From NCBI RefSeq assembly GCF_001411555.2, contig NC_049903.1, forward strand, positions 28,343,527 through 28,407,526: a DNA stretch of 64,000 nt. Direction: 5' to 3'. This document shows, piece after piece, positions 45,704 through 55,491 of this stretch. How positions within the stretch are numbered: the stretch's first letter is position 1; each line of letters starts with the position of its first letter. The stretch is from Juglans regia (lineage: Eukaryota > Streptophyta > Magnoliopsida > Fagales > Juglandaceae). The notes beneath the pieces were generated by a model. That model saw only the letters and a program-made list of their open reading frames with translations. It did not search any database and was not told the DNA's origin. The translations under genes and the position numbers were made by a program.

Positions 45704-46197
45704 TAAGTCACACTGAGGAAGAGTATTTTAAGAAACAGTCTGCAGCTTTGCAATCATATATGTCAAAGCTTGACCTTGATTTGACTGTGGTAACATTTCT
45801 CTCCCTCTCTCACACGCACACGTGCAAATATATGTATCTACTTTTTTGTGTTTTAAGGGATACGTATGAATGCTCAGTGTTGGAAGTACCTATTTTCATC
45901 ATTTCTGCCTTGTATTTGGCAGGATATGGTGCCACCCAAAGATCCGTACATCCAAGTGAGAGTCCTCGAAGATCCGTACATCCAGTGGTACTCAATGATG
46001 ATAAGACGACCAATTTTGCTTGCCACTCTATGGACTTTCTTAAACGAACTGATGTTGAGCAATTCATCTCACGGGTGGGTTCTCCATTAATTTATTTAAC
46101 TAAAATTCTCATAGCAGAATGAATGGCCTTTTGGAATTCTTCTAACCATCTCTCTCCTTGTTATCAACAGGGTTTAATGGAAGAACTCACAGGCTGA

Positions 46198-46430
46198 TTT
46201 AACAACCTTCTTTGTTATGCGGTCTTTTTTTTCGCAAAAGAAGATACTGTAAGTTGAATTTAAGCATTTGCCACCTGTGAAGGTGACACTTTTGTTTTTG
46301 TTTAGTTTTATCGTGTACGGTGAAAATCTTTCCCCCTGGATGAATAGGGCTTTATGATATTTATTGTTTACTTTTTTGTAATAACATAATTGCTCACATT
46401 TTTTTTTCATTTGTCATGTTATCAACACCA
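46198..46430. other. 3' flank of PSF1
   Basis: T-rich and noncoding; may hold the 3' UTR. Confidence 0.4.
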
Positions 46431-46950
46431 GTGGCAATTCGTCGTGTTATGTTAAATCATGAGCATTAAATTTTATAGATCAATTTGAATACGATTCGTT
46501 CAATTTAGATCCTAACACGATCCATATAAATAATATGTAATGTGACAATTTGTATAACTTGTTTAATAATTAACTTATATCGGGTTAATTTGGACACGAC
46601 TTGTTTAACCCGTTTTATATAAATGGATGGAGATGACTTCTATATTTATTTTTTAATCCATTTCATATATAATACAAAGGTAACTATATAAATTAGTTAT
46701 AAACCATTCACAATTATAATTAGATTTATGCAAAAGTATTTTATCATCAATATCCAAACTAATAAGAGATATAAGAAAATTAATATTTTCATAAACTAAA
46801 ATCACATTAAAAAAAATTTAATAATTTGAGATATTAAGTAGTCAAATAATAATATTAATATTACATTCCAACAATATAAAGACATAAAACAAAAAATTTA
46901 TAGAATTAAAAAATAGAATTTATTCGTGTTATACATCGGCGGAACTATGG
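46431..46950. mobile_element. Degraded hAT-like repeat
   Basis: CAGTGGCAATTCGTCGTGTTATG resembles hAT termini of the GGGTGGCAATTCG kind. The following CCTAACACGATCCATATAAAT and GACACGACTTGTTTAACCCG resemble the element at 5791-6432. The right end is not defined. Confidence 0.35.
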
Positions 46951-47009
46951 TTTCTTTTTTTTTTTTTTCCCTCAAAATCTATATACCTGAAAATTGCCCC
47001 CCACCCCTC

Positions 47010-47045
<36 letters not shown>

Positions 47046-47861
47046 CCTTACATGTTCTCTAATGTTTTCTAAAATCTGTTTATACATAGAAATATTGCCC
47101 CTCTCCAATTTTTTCTAAATGCTCCTTTAATTTCTATATATCATCTATTTACTATAATGTGGTTACTTCAAGATTAATTTCTTTGCACCTAATAATTCTT
47201 TCAATTTAATAGGTAAATTCTAAAAAATCTTAAAACTAAAATTAAATGTATAAGAATAAAGAATTTATTAATATGGACCCCAAACTTCTTGAGTATATTA
47301 TACTAAGCTTCTTACTATGAAATTCAAAGTGAAATAAACATTTTTATCCTTTAGATTTCATTAAGTATGAAAAATAGCATTATATACTAGATGTGGCACC
47401 AAAACATCCAGATTTTACATAAATTTGTATAAACTAGCTTACAGCCTTACATACTAAAATGAAAAATAGGTTTATGAAATATCATCTGTTCATTTTTATT
47501 GAGAATTCTTTTTTTAAAAATATCTTTACAAAAATGATAATGAATGAATTTTTTGATTTGGAAATGAGAAATTCTACTTATCATTTGGCAATGGAAATCT
47601 TCTCGAAAGTTTTTTGCTCTCAGTTTAATTACCGTTATACCAAACATTGTCAAAACTAGTTTTAATCAAAATATTTTACCTCAATGTAACTAACAAAAGA
47701 AAAATCAACTTTCACAAAATTTCAAGAGAATAAAAAAACCATTCAGATTTATTTTTAATGGATTCCACCACTTCTCCAAATTCCAATAATAACTGCTCTG
47801 AAAAACTTCATCAATCCAGTTTTAGTGAGTTCACTACTACTTTCACAAAAGGAAAATGCTA
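46951..47861. other. Intergenic AT-rich DNA
   Basis: (AT)n at about 47,013-47,042. A near-palindromic open region at 47,447-47,660 reads on both strands and is not coding. No gene. Confidence 0.5.
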
Positions 47862-48065
47862 GTGGAGCCCCCCAAATTTACTGCTCATGTATTTTAATCT
47901 TTTTAATTTTTTATTTAATAGTTAAGGAAGTGGTTATTATTGAAATTATATATATATATTTTATTTTTTTCTAAATGATTAAGAATGTTAAAAAAAAATA
48001 CTTGAAAGAAAATCAAAAGAAAACAACAAATTTATAACCACTGGGCGGCCCGCTAGCACCATTCT
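47862..48065. repeat. Inverted-repeat MITE
   Basis: AATGCTAGTGGAGCCCCCC on the left and, reverse-complemented, AATGGTGCTAGCGGGCCGCC on the right, with an AT-rich middle. Similar AGTGCTA..CTAGCA-type elements occur at 51,615-51,835 and perhaps 63,121-63,270. Confidence 0.5.
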
Positions 48066-48864
48066 TCACAAAATTCCATAAAATTAACCTAATTTTTTTT
48101 CTTGAAGATTTAAGAAAATCTTAAGAAAATTGGAAGGTATGACCTATACATGTGCATACATAATCACATTAGGTAATTTTAAGACTTATTTCATATGTCT
48201 ATTTCTCTAGTACACTGTACACCATGAGATTCAAATCCACGGCATCAATGCATTCCCACTTGAATTGATTCAAGATATGAATCACTTTGGAGAATTAAGT
48301 TTATATAATTAGTTTCAAAGTTTATTTCTATAAAAAATTTTTGTAATTGTAACACTTCTTCTTATTATTATATTATAGATAGTAGACACTAAAACAAAAA
48401 AACTTACCCTTTAAGACTAATTAAACTACCTAAACACAGATTGAGATATGCTCTACTTTTTCAACCCAAAAACTTTATATATGGGGCATAACCTTACAGT
48501 AAAGTCGTGCAAACTCAACATGTGCACAGGTGTAATGCTTCCAGGCTTAGGGCCGTACAACTACAGTATTGACCCCACACTTGTAACATCTTTGTTAACA
48601 TGGGACATGAACCTTTTTATATTCACACGTGAGATTTGGGCGGCCCTCAACTGTGCAAAAGCCATGTTAGCCAAAGTGGGCAACACTCGCATCATCTTCT
48701 CGACGATAATGTCCGACGGCTCTGCTCTGGGGAGTGCATGACAAGAGGAGCCCAGCATTCCTTCATAAGTTTGCCAATAGGTTTTTAGTCTATGCGAAGC
48801 AAACAATCATTGTTCTTTGCATGAGTTTTATGCTCCTCCCACAAGAACACCTTAGACTTAGATC

Positions 48865-48916
<52 letters not shown>

Positions 48917-48923
48917 CACGTGT
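48066..48923. other. Intergenic, unrecognised open frame and (AT)n tract
   Basis: The 97-codon plus frame at 48,448-48,741 and its antisense partner resemble nothing I know. A long (AT)n microsatellite fills about 48,869-48,912. Confidence 0.4.
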
Positions 48924-49281
48924 CACTATAAGAAAACTGCTTATTTATTGTCAGTTATTTATTATAAAAATAATTATTTTTTATTAAAATAAGTCTATTT
49001 TTATCTCAAATGGTCATTCTCATTACAAATAATCTGTCTCAAATGTTTTTTATTTATTTTTTATTGTTTTTCTTTTCTTTTTAGGTAGTGTGTGTGGGAT
49101 TGTTATGACATCCTATTCAGTTTCCACCGTTTATGCCCCCTCTTTACCAGAGGTTCAAAGGAAGACACCTGTAAGGCTTGTCTGCTCTTTCCCCAATTAC
49201 AAGGGCTCTTCGGGTCCATTTCATGGGAGACAATCTCAGAAATTCTTTCTCAAGGTGTCGAGTTCATCTCATGTGTTATAA
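48924..49281. mobile_element. CACTA-type terminus with adjoining exon-like fragment
   Basis: CACTATAAGAAAAC at 48,924 matches the CACTACAAGAAAA terminus of plant CACTA transposons. About 165 bases on, after a CTTTTTAG acceptor-like site, the plus strand reads VYAPSLPEVQRKTPVRLVCS then FPNYKGSSGPFHGRQSQKFF. This resembles the Ser/Arg-rich N-terminus of a plastid-targeted protein. The other terminus was not found, so the link between end and fragment is unproven. Confidence 0.45.
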
Positions 49282-49683
49282 TTATGTGTAGGATGCAACC
49301 AATTGAGTTCGAGCGGTTAGTGAATCATCTCGTTTAAAATTTATTAGAAAATTGGTCGAGTTCCGTTTTTTTTATTATATTTTAATATTCGAGTTCGAAA
49401 TTATTTACGAGTTGCTTTATTTAATTAAAATAAATTATTTTTTATTTTATTTTATAAATTTTAACAAACTAACATTTACTTTGCTAATATCTTTCTAAAG
49501 TTTGTATATACATTTATTAATTGTTATATTAATAATGATTTAAGTAACATGTTTACTATTATGATCACATTTTTTCTTAATCTCTATAAATATTTTTATT
49601 GCATATACAAAATGATTATAAAAAATAATTTATATGAAGTTATTCGTACTTATACAAGTCGAGTCAAGTCAAATTTTATATAA

Positions 49684-50518
49684 GAAAAAAGATACATGCA
49701 ACCGCCCAGTGCATACGCCGGGTAACCCCCACCTAATTTAATAAAACACATCGTTTTACTTAGAAGTTAGACGTGTTAGACTTCTCCTTGGACTTCTTTC
49801 CTTGGCAGAAATATCTCCAGCATTACTCTGAAGGGCAAAATGCTGCGTCAAAGCAGCTTTAGTTGCTCCACTGGCAACACCAAAACGATCGTGATAGGCT
49901 CCCCAAGCAAACTACAAACACGAAAACTGAAGGAAACAAGGGAGAAACCAGGTCCATTAACATTCCAAAATCATTCATAAGATCTGCGATTAAACGCCAC
50001 ATTTGGGCATTGCTATCCAGGTTTGAGCCCTGGTAGAATGTGAATAAAATGCCTCCAAGCATTCCAGTTAGGTCTCTAAAAAACTCTGAAATGTGGCACC
50101 AATTACAGTCGCAGATTTCTCTCCAACTCCAATAGCACTAAGAAGAGCTTGTGTCGAGAGCATGGTCCGAATGTACGTTGAAAGGCCCTGCAATGAATCC
50201 CCAACCTTTGGATGGAGAGAGAAGGAGAAGCGGTAATGGTGGCAGTTCCAAAGAGCTTGGTAGAAGAAGAGCCATTCCATTCTTCTAAGATGACTCCGTA
50301 GAGGACGATTTTGATGCTTCCACGAGAGAACTGAGTCAAAGTCCCTCTGTCTCCATCTGATCTAACGAAAAGGAGAGGACCTCATCAGTTCTAGTGTTTC
50401 CAGAAATGTTAAGTGTTTTGGACTTCTCTTTTTCTTTTTTACTTTCTGACAGATACTCACGTGCCACATCAAGCGGTTACACGCCGGTTGTAAATCCCGG
50501 TTGTACGTAGCAATTCTC
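49684..50518. mobile_element. Pack-MULE carrying a RUS gene fragment
   Basis: A perfect 9-bp direct repeat TTTATATAA (49,675-49,683 and 50,519-50,527) is the hallmark of Mutator-like insertion. The termini are imperfect inverted repeats of about 44 bases: left GAAAAAAGATACATGCAACC to ACGCCGGGTAACC; right, reverse-complemented, GAGAATTGCTACGTACAACC to CCGGCGTGTAACC. The 835-base interior has no transposase and is mostly a fragment of a host gene, which defines a Pack-MULE. Confidence 0.87.
49790..50345 (-). pseudogene. Captured ROOT UVB SENSITIVE (DUF647) fragment
   Basis: Read leftward: an N-terminal piece (ILEEWNGSSSTKLFGTATIT), then directly VGDSLQGLSTYIRTMLSTQA and LLSAIGVGEKSATVIGATFQ, a one-base shift, MLGGILFTFYQGSNLDSNAQ and MWRLIADLMNDFGMLMDLVS, a two-base loss after GSLSRSF, then GVASGATKAALTQHFALQSN. 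These are hallmarks of the RUS/DUF647 family, most like RUS3. The N-terminal piece joins the DUF647 core with intervening codons missing, and no introns are visible. A transcript-like or partly deleted source is possible. Not translatable as one protein. Confidence 0.85.
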
Positions 50519-50660
50519 TTTATATAAATTGTATCGTTTAACAATCGAACATAATTTTGTATTCATACAATATGACTTATTTAATAAACAAGTTGAGCCG
50601 AATTCGAATTTGATTAAGCTGATCTCGAATAGTTTGTTGAGTAATATTGTTTATTTACAA

Positions 50661-51990
50661 CCTTAGTTATGGGGAGAACCTAACTTGTGCTACTATCAAA
50701 AAAATACTTTGGGCAAAATTGTAAGTATAATATATTTAACACTCTCTAACAGGCTCTTGAAATATAATTAACACTCTGTTTTGATACTATTTAAAATCAT
50801 CACTCGTGAAAAACACTTAACCCATAAAGAATATTTAATTATTTATATTATATATTTTTTTAACATTTTTCACACAATTTTGTTAGATTCAAGATTCCGG
50901 GATATAGAACATAAAAAATCGGTTGAAATTGAGAGTCTCTTCAAATTAAAATAGCTAATAGACAGTAAAAAGCAGAAAATGAAGAGAGGAGAACGGACTT
51001 GGGAATGGTTAAGAAATTCCAAGCTTGGGTAGTCTTTGTAAATCAGCTTTGAGTCACTTAGTTCAGCAGGTTGTCACCATAGTAATACCTTGCCGAGAAG
51101 CAAAATTATACAAGAGAAATGATATTTGCAGTTATAGAGTGCGTAAACATCGCACACTTCTTTTGACATGAAAAAAATGAAAAAATATAGAATCCACTTG
51201 AAAAAATTAAATTTTTAATGATGAATTTCACTATTTTTCAAAAGGAGTTTGCAACGTTTGCACAACCTATAATTGTATTTAGCATTACTCATTATACAAT
51301 ATGATCAGTATTTGCTAAACAAATGTTTGAGAAATATTTTGGTCAAATATATCACATTAAGTTACGTTAGTGTATAAATTCTTTTATATAAGATTTACGT
51401 ATATATAGATGTAACACTTATCATCAAATACAATCAGTATAAAAAACAAACCTTCTATAATGTTGATCAACTTCTAAATTTTTTTTGTTGTAAATCAGAT
51501 TTTATCAGGATAGAAATGCAAGACATTCTCCCATGTCTAGGAAAAAGATTGTCGGTTTCTGTACAAGAAAAACCTTGTCATTTGCAAATATGGTGACTGT
51601 TTCCTAGCTAACTGAGTAGTGCTATGCTGCCTAGTATAAATTTATCTTTTTATTATTTTATTTCTTTTCTTTTCAGAATTTTTAATATATTTAAATATTT
51701 TTAAAAATAAAAAAATATACTAATATAGTAAAAGTCACTTTCTTAATCATTAAGTAAAAAATATTAAAAATAAAATAAAATAAAATACATGAACAGTCAA
51801 AATAAGAGAACAAACTAGGGTACATACTAGCATTTTCCTTCCTAAAATATCAACCACCTTGCTCTTGAAATATATCATTATTTTCGTCATATTTTGTCAG
51901 CAACTAAACAGTTGCATGACAATTCTGCCTTTTTGCATGTGATCCAATCATCCAAGCAACAAGTATTGATGGCTCCGCCCCCCTCAGCAG
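50661..51990. other. Intergenic with two MITEs
   Basis: No gene. A foldback lies at 51,121-51,295 (ATAGAGTGCGTAAACATCGC facing, reverse-complemented, ATAGGTTGTGCAAACGTTGC), related in design to the element at 8-165. A second element spans 51,615-51,835 (GTAGTGCTATGCTGCCTAG facing CTAGGGTACATACTAGCA). Confidence 0.5.
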
Positions 51991-52000
51991 TATATAAGTA
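51991..52000 (+). promoter_or_regulatory. TATA box of the small basic-protein gene
   Basis: TATATAAGTA lies 142-151 bases before the ATG at 52,142, a normal distance for a plant gene with a 5' UTR of about 115 bases. Confidence 0.5.
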
Positions 52001-52141
52001 TGTGGCAGTGGCACATTATTCTCCCCCTCTACGCTCACTTTCTTCTCTTGTTTTTCTTTCGTCCTATTTTGCTCTCAAGTACAGGCTCTTTTGGCTCTTG
52101 TTTAGTTATTTCAGAGTTCGGAACTCCTCAATTCAGCAAAA

Positions 52142-52333
52142 ATGGCTACAAAAACTGCAACAGCCAATCCTTCAAATAAAGGGAACGCTAGGCTTCCTCC
52201 AAAGAGAGGTCAGATCAAAGTGAGAATAATTTCCAAGTTTGTGAAGATGGTAGTCGGAGCAGCTTCAAAAGCAGTAAGAGGACTGGGAAGAAAGAAAAGG
52301 GTGATAGAGGAAACTCAAACTCCACAACGATAA
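52142..52333 (+). CDS. Small basic plant protein, unknown function
   Basis: 63 residues in one exon. The start context AGCAAAAATGGCT suits plant initiation, and a TATA box stands upstream. The N-terminus is polar (MATKTATANPSNKGNARLPP), followed by a strongly basic stretch (KRGQIKVRIISKFVKMVV, then SKAVRGLGRKKR) and a short polar tail. I believe the LPPKRGQIKVRI motif recurs in short uncharacterised plant proteins, but I cannot name a function. The amphipathic, Lys/Arg-rich middle could bind membrane or nucleic acid, or act as a nuclear signal; that is inference. No upstream in-frame ATG near the start improves the model. Confidence 0.65.
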   Translation: MATKTATANPSNKGNARLPPKRGQIKVRIISKFVKMVVGAASKAVRGLGRKKRVIEETQTPQR

Positions 52334-52540
52334 GGTTCCAAGCACATGGCTTACCATGCAAGGGCATTGTGATATCTAAGCTAAGCTGAGACCATCAAAA
52401 TAGCATCATTTCTCAAACATTGTCGTCCAGCTCTCTAAATTTGCAGTACTGATCCTATTATTTAGCTGCATTATATCAATAATGTATTATTCCAGTAGGC
52501 CTGTGACAATGGCCATATAGATTAATTATTATCATACCCA

Positions 52541-52577
<37 letters not shown>

Positions 52578-54299
52578 GATACTCGTGGTTTTTCTTGCAT
52601 ATGTGCGAACATTCCATTCTCTGGTTGTTCAGAAGCAAAGCTTTATGAACATGACATAAATATCTGGGTATTATGACTTGTTCATTCTTTGGTCAATTTC
52701 AGCGGTGAAAACTAAAAGATATCAATTATTATGAACTGTATTTATGGGAAAATGGCCTGATATTTGCATATGGCAGAAGTGGCTTTCCATATTCACGTGT
52801 AGAGTAGAATGCTTTTTTTTTTTTTTTTTTCCAATGTCCTTCTCATATCCTCCTGTTTTCATACTACTAATTTGTGCACCATATGATTGCTACAATTTGG
52901 ACAAAAACCCATCACTCTGATCACCAAAGCAAAGAACATGTGGACCAATCCTTATGTTTGGTGTTGGCTGTGATAGTCAATAGACCAATTGATGGTGAAA
53001 GTGAGACCCAACAATTAATGGCATTTAATCAGGGAATAAATTCCCCTGTATTGAAATGGAAATATAGTTTACTTTATTATAGGCTTACAACAACAAAGAG
53101 TTTTGTGCAGAAATTCTAGCTTTGATTTGTATTTCATATGGATATATGGTTTTCAGAGTTAAGAATGTAGAATTCAGAAGCTGTTTTGGGTGCTCTTGGG
53201 ATTGCAATCTTTATAGTCCTTTCTACTTTAGATAATAAAAACTGGTGCTAGGATCAAAGTGACACTCTCCTAGACATATAACGATTATTACATTAACAGG
53301 AACACATAAACCTTACAAGAGAAATAATGCTTTGGTTGCTGCATTGCTACAGGCACAAAGATATTACATAAAATAAACCTATAAATTGATGTGGTTTCAT
53401 GGAATTCGTGAGATCTACTTTATAATGAAAGTAACTTTACAATCTGACGTACTACATCGAGCTACATCAATTTGTGAGTTTACTTTTATGTAATCCCTCT
53501 GTAGCTAAAGTATTTTTCTTAAAAATAAACTTGGGCTATGAAATCTTATTACCCAAAACAAACAAAAAAATGAACATGAAGATGAAAATGAAAATTTGAT
53601 TATGTTTTACATGATATCGACACTTCTTCTCTCCCAAGCAAGTGATAAACATGACCTTATGATATACACATAAATGCCCACTTCCCTAATCCTAATTTAC
53701 GCGAGGCTCTCATAATTGAAGAATATTCATCCAATAACCATTATACACCATTCTAAGTGGTGTATTTATCATTGAAAGGGCTCCTGTTTTATATATATAT
53801 ATATATATATAATTATCTTTTAGTCTTTTCTTTATGGAAAATATAAGCCATTACGTTTTGCCTCTTGGGAGAGAGAAAAAGTGCTTCATCAACCATGTGA
53901 TTATCGCAAGGCAAGTACCTTTTTAACCTAAGAAACATTTGGGACCACAAAGCACGACTAAGTTTTTGTTCCACTCCCTACATTTGTGTCTGTCTTGAGT
54001 TATCTTATCTGATATGGGTTTCACTGTCAGCAAGCATGCAAGCACTAATTGAGGAGCCAAAAAACCAGTATTATTGTCGTTATCCTGTGAACGCGTTGGT
54101 ACCGTACCATAGTTGTTGTAACCCTTATTAATGATTGTGCATTGTTGGTAAATTTGTTTCAGGCCATTGACTTCAGGTGGGGTTTCTGTGCTCTCTCTCT
54201 CTCGAAGAACGCAAGAATGAAACCCCAATTGTACAAAACTATGAATGATAATAAATAAACAAACAACAAAGCATTCCCTGATCTCCATTTCACTTTAAA
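52334..54299. other. 3' flank and intergenic DNA
   Basis: (CT)n at about 52,543-52,572, a T run at about 52,813-52,831, and (AT)n at about 53,791-53,811. Frames at 52,874-53,119 (plus) and 53,923-54,288 (minus) lack family resemblance. No gene supported. Confidence 0.5.
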
Positions 54300-54490
54300 T
54301 TGATAGTTAGTATCTATTTAGTTTATAAAAATTATATATATAGTCATTTTTGTATACTTTTTACGCACTTCATTAATGTGATTGATCAAAACAATTATTT
54401 TATATTAAAAAAAAAAAATAAAGCAGCCAATCACATGAATGAAATGTATAAAAAACACGCAAAAGTAGCTGTATATAGCATAATTCATCC
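54300..54490. repeat. Foldback MITE
   Basis: The left half (TTTTTGTATACTTTTTACGC and CATTAATGTGATTG) is matched by the reverse complement of the right half (CAATCACATGAATGAAATG, TATAAAAAACACGCAAAAG). A-rich loop at 54,410-54,420. Confidence 0.65.
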
Positions 54491-54706
54491 TTGATTATTG
54501 CACTTGTTAATTGATCATCAAAATATTCTCATATTTTATACTAAATAATTCTTGAACTCATTATTAATATGAGAATAAGGGGTATTCTCTAGGGTCATAC
54601 TAGAACTCATTGAGATGGGGTTGCTCTGTAAAAGTGGCATTGTCCTAGTCCTGTAGACCCATAAGCTTTAGCCAACTGACCATAATATCTCATTTATTTT
54701 ACATTA

Positions 54707-54915
54707 GGGCAGGTTTGGGAGGTGGGATGAGATACAAAATTCTCATCTCATCATTACACATTTTTCAAATTCCTATACAAAATATAATAAACAATTCAAC
54801 TTTTTCAAATCCCAATTCAATTTTTTCAAATTTCAATACAATAATAATATTAAAACATAATATTTTAAACATTAAAACAAAACATAAAATTCTCATCTCA
54901 CCCTCCAAACTTGCC
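54707..54915. repeat. Tourist-like MITE
   Basis: GGGCAGGTTTGGGAGGTGGG faces ACCCTCCAAACTTGCC. TCTCATCTCA occurs near both ends. TTA-type flanks. About 209 bases, same family body. Confidence 0.65.
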
Positions 54916-55136
54916 ATATTATGAAACCAGGTCCTCTTGTCATACTAGAAAATATGGAAACAATGAGGTTGTTCTGGAAAGGGGGCTTTATCCCTGTCCT
55001 ATAGGCCCATAAGCTTTTCTTAATCCATGTATCAATGACCTAATATGTTACTAATGGAGTACTGATGTTTTCCACTGACACCTAAAACTCAATCCCACAA
55101 TATCCCATGTATTAATCGCGCGATATTATGGCCTGG

Positions 55137-55491
55137 TTTGGATAGTAAGAACTTCTCAAATCATCTCATTCCATCTTATTTCAATATCCAAATATTATAA
55201 ATATAAACACTTTTTAAATTTAAATTTTTAACATTTTTATCTAATTATTACCTAATCATTATAATTTTTCTAAACTTCCAAATAAAACACAAAAAATAAT
55301 TTAACTTTTTCAAATCTCAAAACATAAATTATATTATAATAATATTTTAATTTTATAATATTTTTATTCAACATTTTCTCTCTCCTTTCCCAAAATCTCA
55401 TAAATCATCTCAACTCAAATAATTTCAACTATTCCAAAGCATCTTGCTACCATTTACCTATCATCTCATAGACACTATCCAAACAAGGTCA
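55137..55491. repeat. Tourist-like MITE
   Basis: GGCCTGGTTTGGATAGTAAG faces ACACTATCCAAACAAGGTC. The interior AAATCATCTCATTCCATC and CTATCATCTCATAG fit the family. About 355 bases. Confidence 0.65.

Larger units (their letters stand above)
41842..46197 (+). pseudogene. PSF1: PSF1 (GINS complex subunit 1) gene, damaged
   Basis: Exons: 41,842-41,916 (MYGRKACQLVKELTSGEKGQ), 43,959-44,026 (SDLFDQVTAECSQHHLELES), 44,863-44,976 (QEEGLDVQTTRNAEHYGALI), 45,423 to about 45,789 (YNREEIIRSLIWKVGPVLPQ, later TEEEYFKKQSAALQSYMSKL), 45,923-46,074 (DMVPPKDPYIQVRVLED) and 46,171-46,197 (GLMEELTG, stop). Splice sites are GT..AG and phases agree. PSF1 is one of four GINS subunits of the CMG replicative helicase in the nucleus. 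Damage: a MITE splits the fourth coding exon (45,504-45,703), and a duplicated 16-mer in the next exon shifts the frame by two, so VLNDDKTTNFACHSMDFLKR reads out of frame. At best a truncated protein results. Another intact copy elsewhere in the genome is likely, since GINS is essential. Confidence 0.9.
49300..50660. repeat. CGAGT-rich dispersed repeat, interrupted by the Pack-MULE
   Basis: The parts 49,300-49,683 and 50,519-50,660 join into one repeat when the Pack-MULE is removed. The joined text (CAAGTCGAGTCAAGTC, then CATAATTTTGTATTCATAC, then AACAAGTTGAGCCGAATTCG) parallels the copy at 56,985-57,440 (CGAGTCGAGCCGAGCCGAG, CATAATTTTGTGTTC). Confidence 0.65.

Noticed and set aside
47447..47660. 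Open frames on both strands over the same 200 bases
   Set aside because: AT-rich and nearly self-complementary sequence gives open frames by chance. No domain.
48448..48806. 97-codon plus frame and antisense 81-codon frame
   Set aside because: Neither resembles a known family, and there are no supporting promoter or splice signals.
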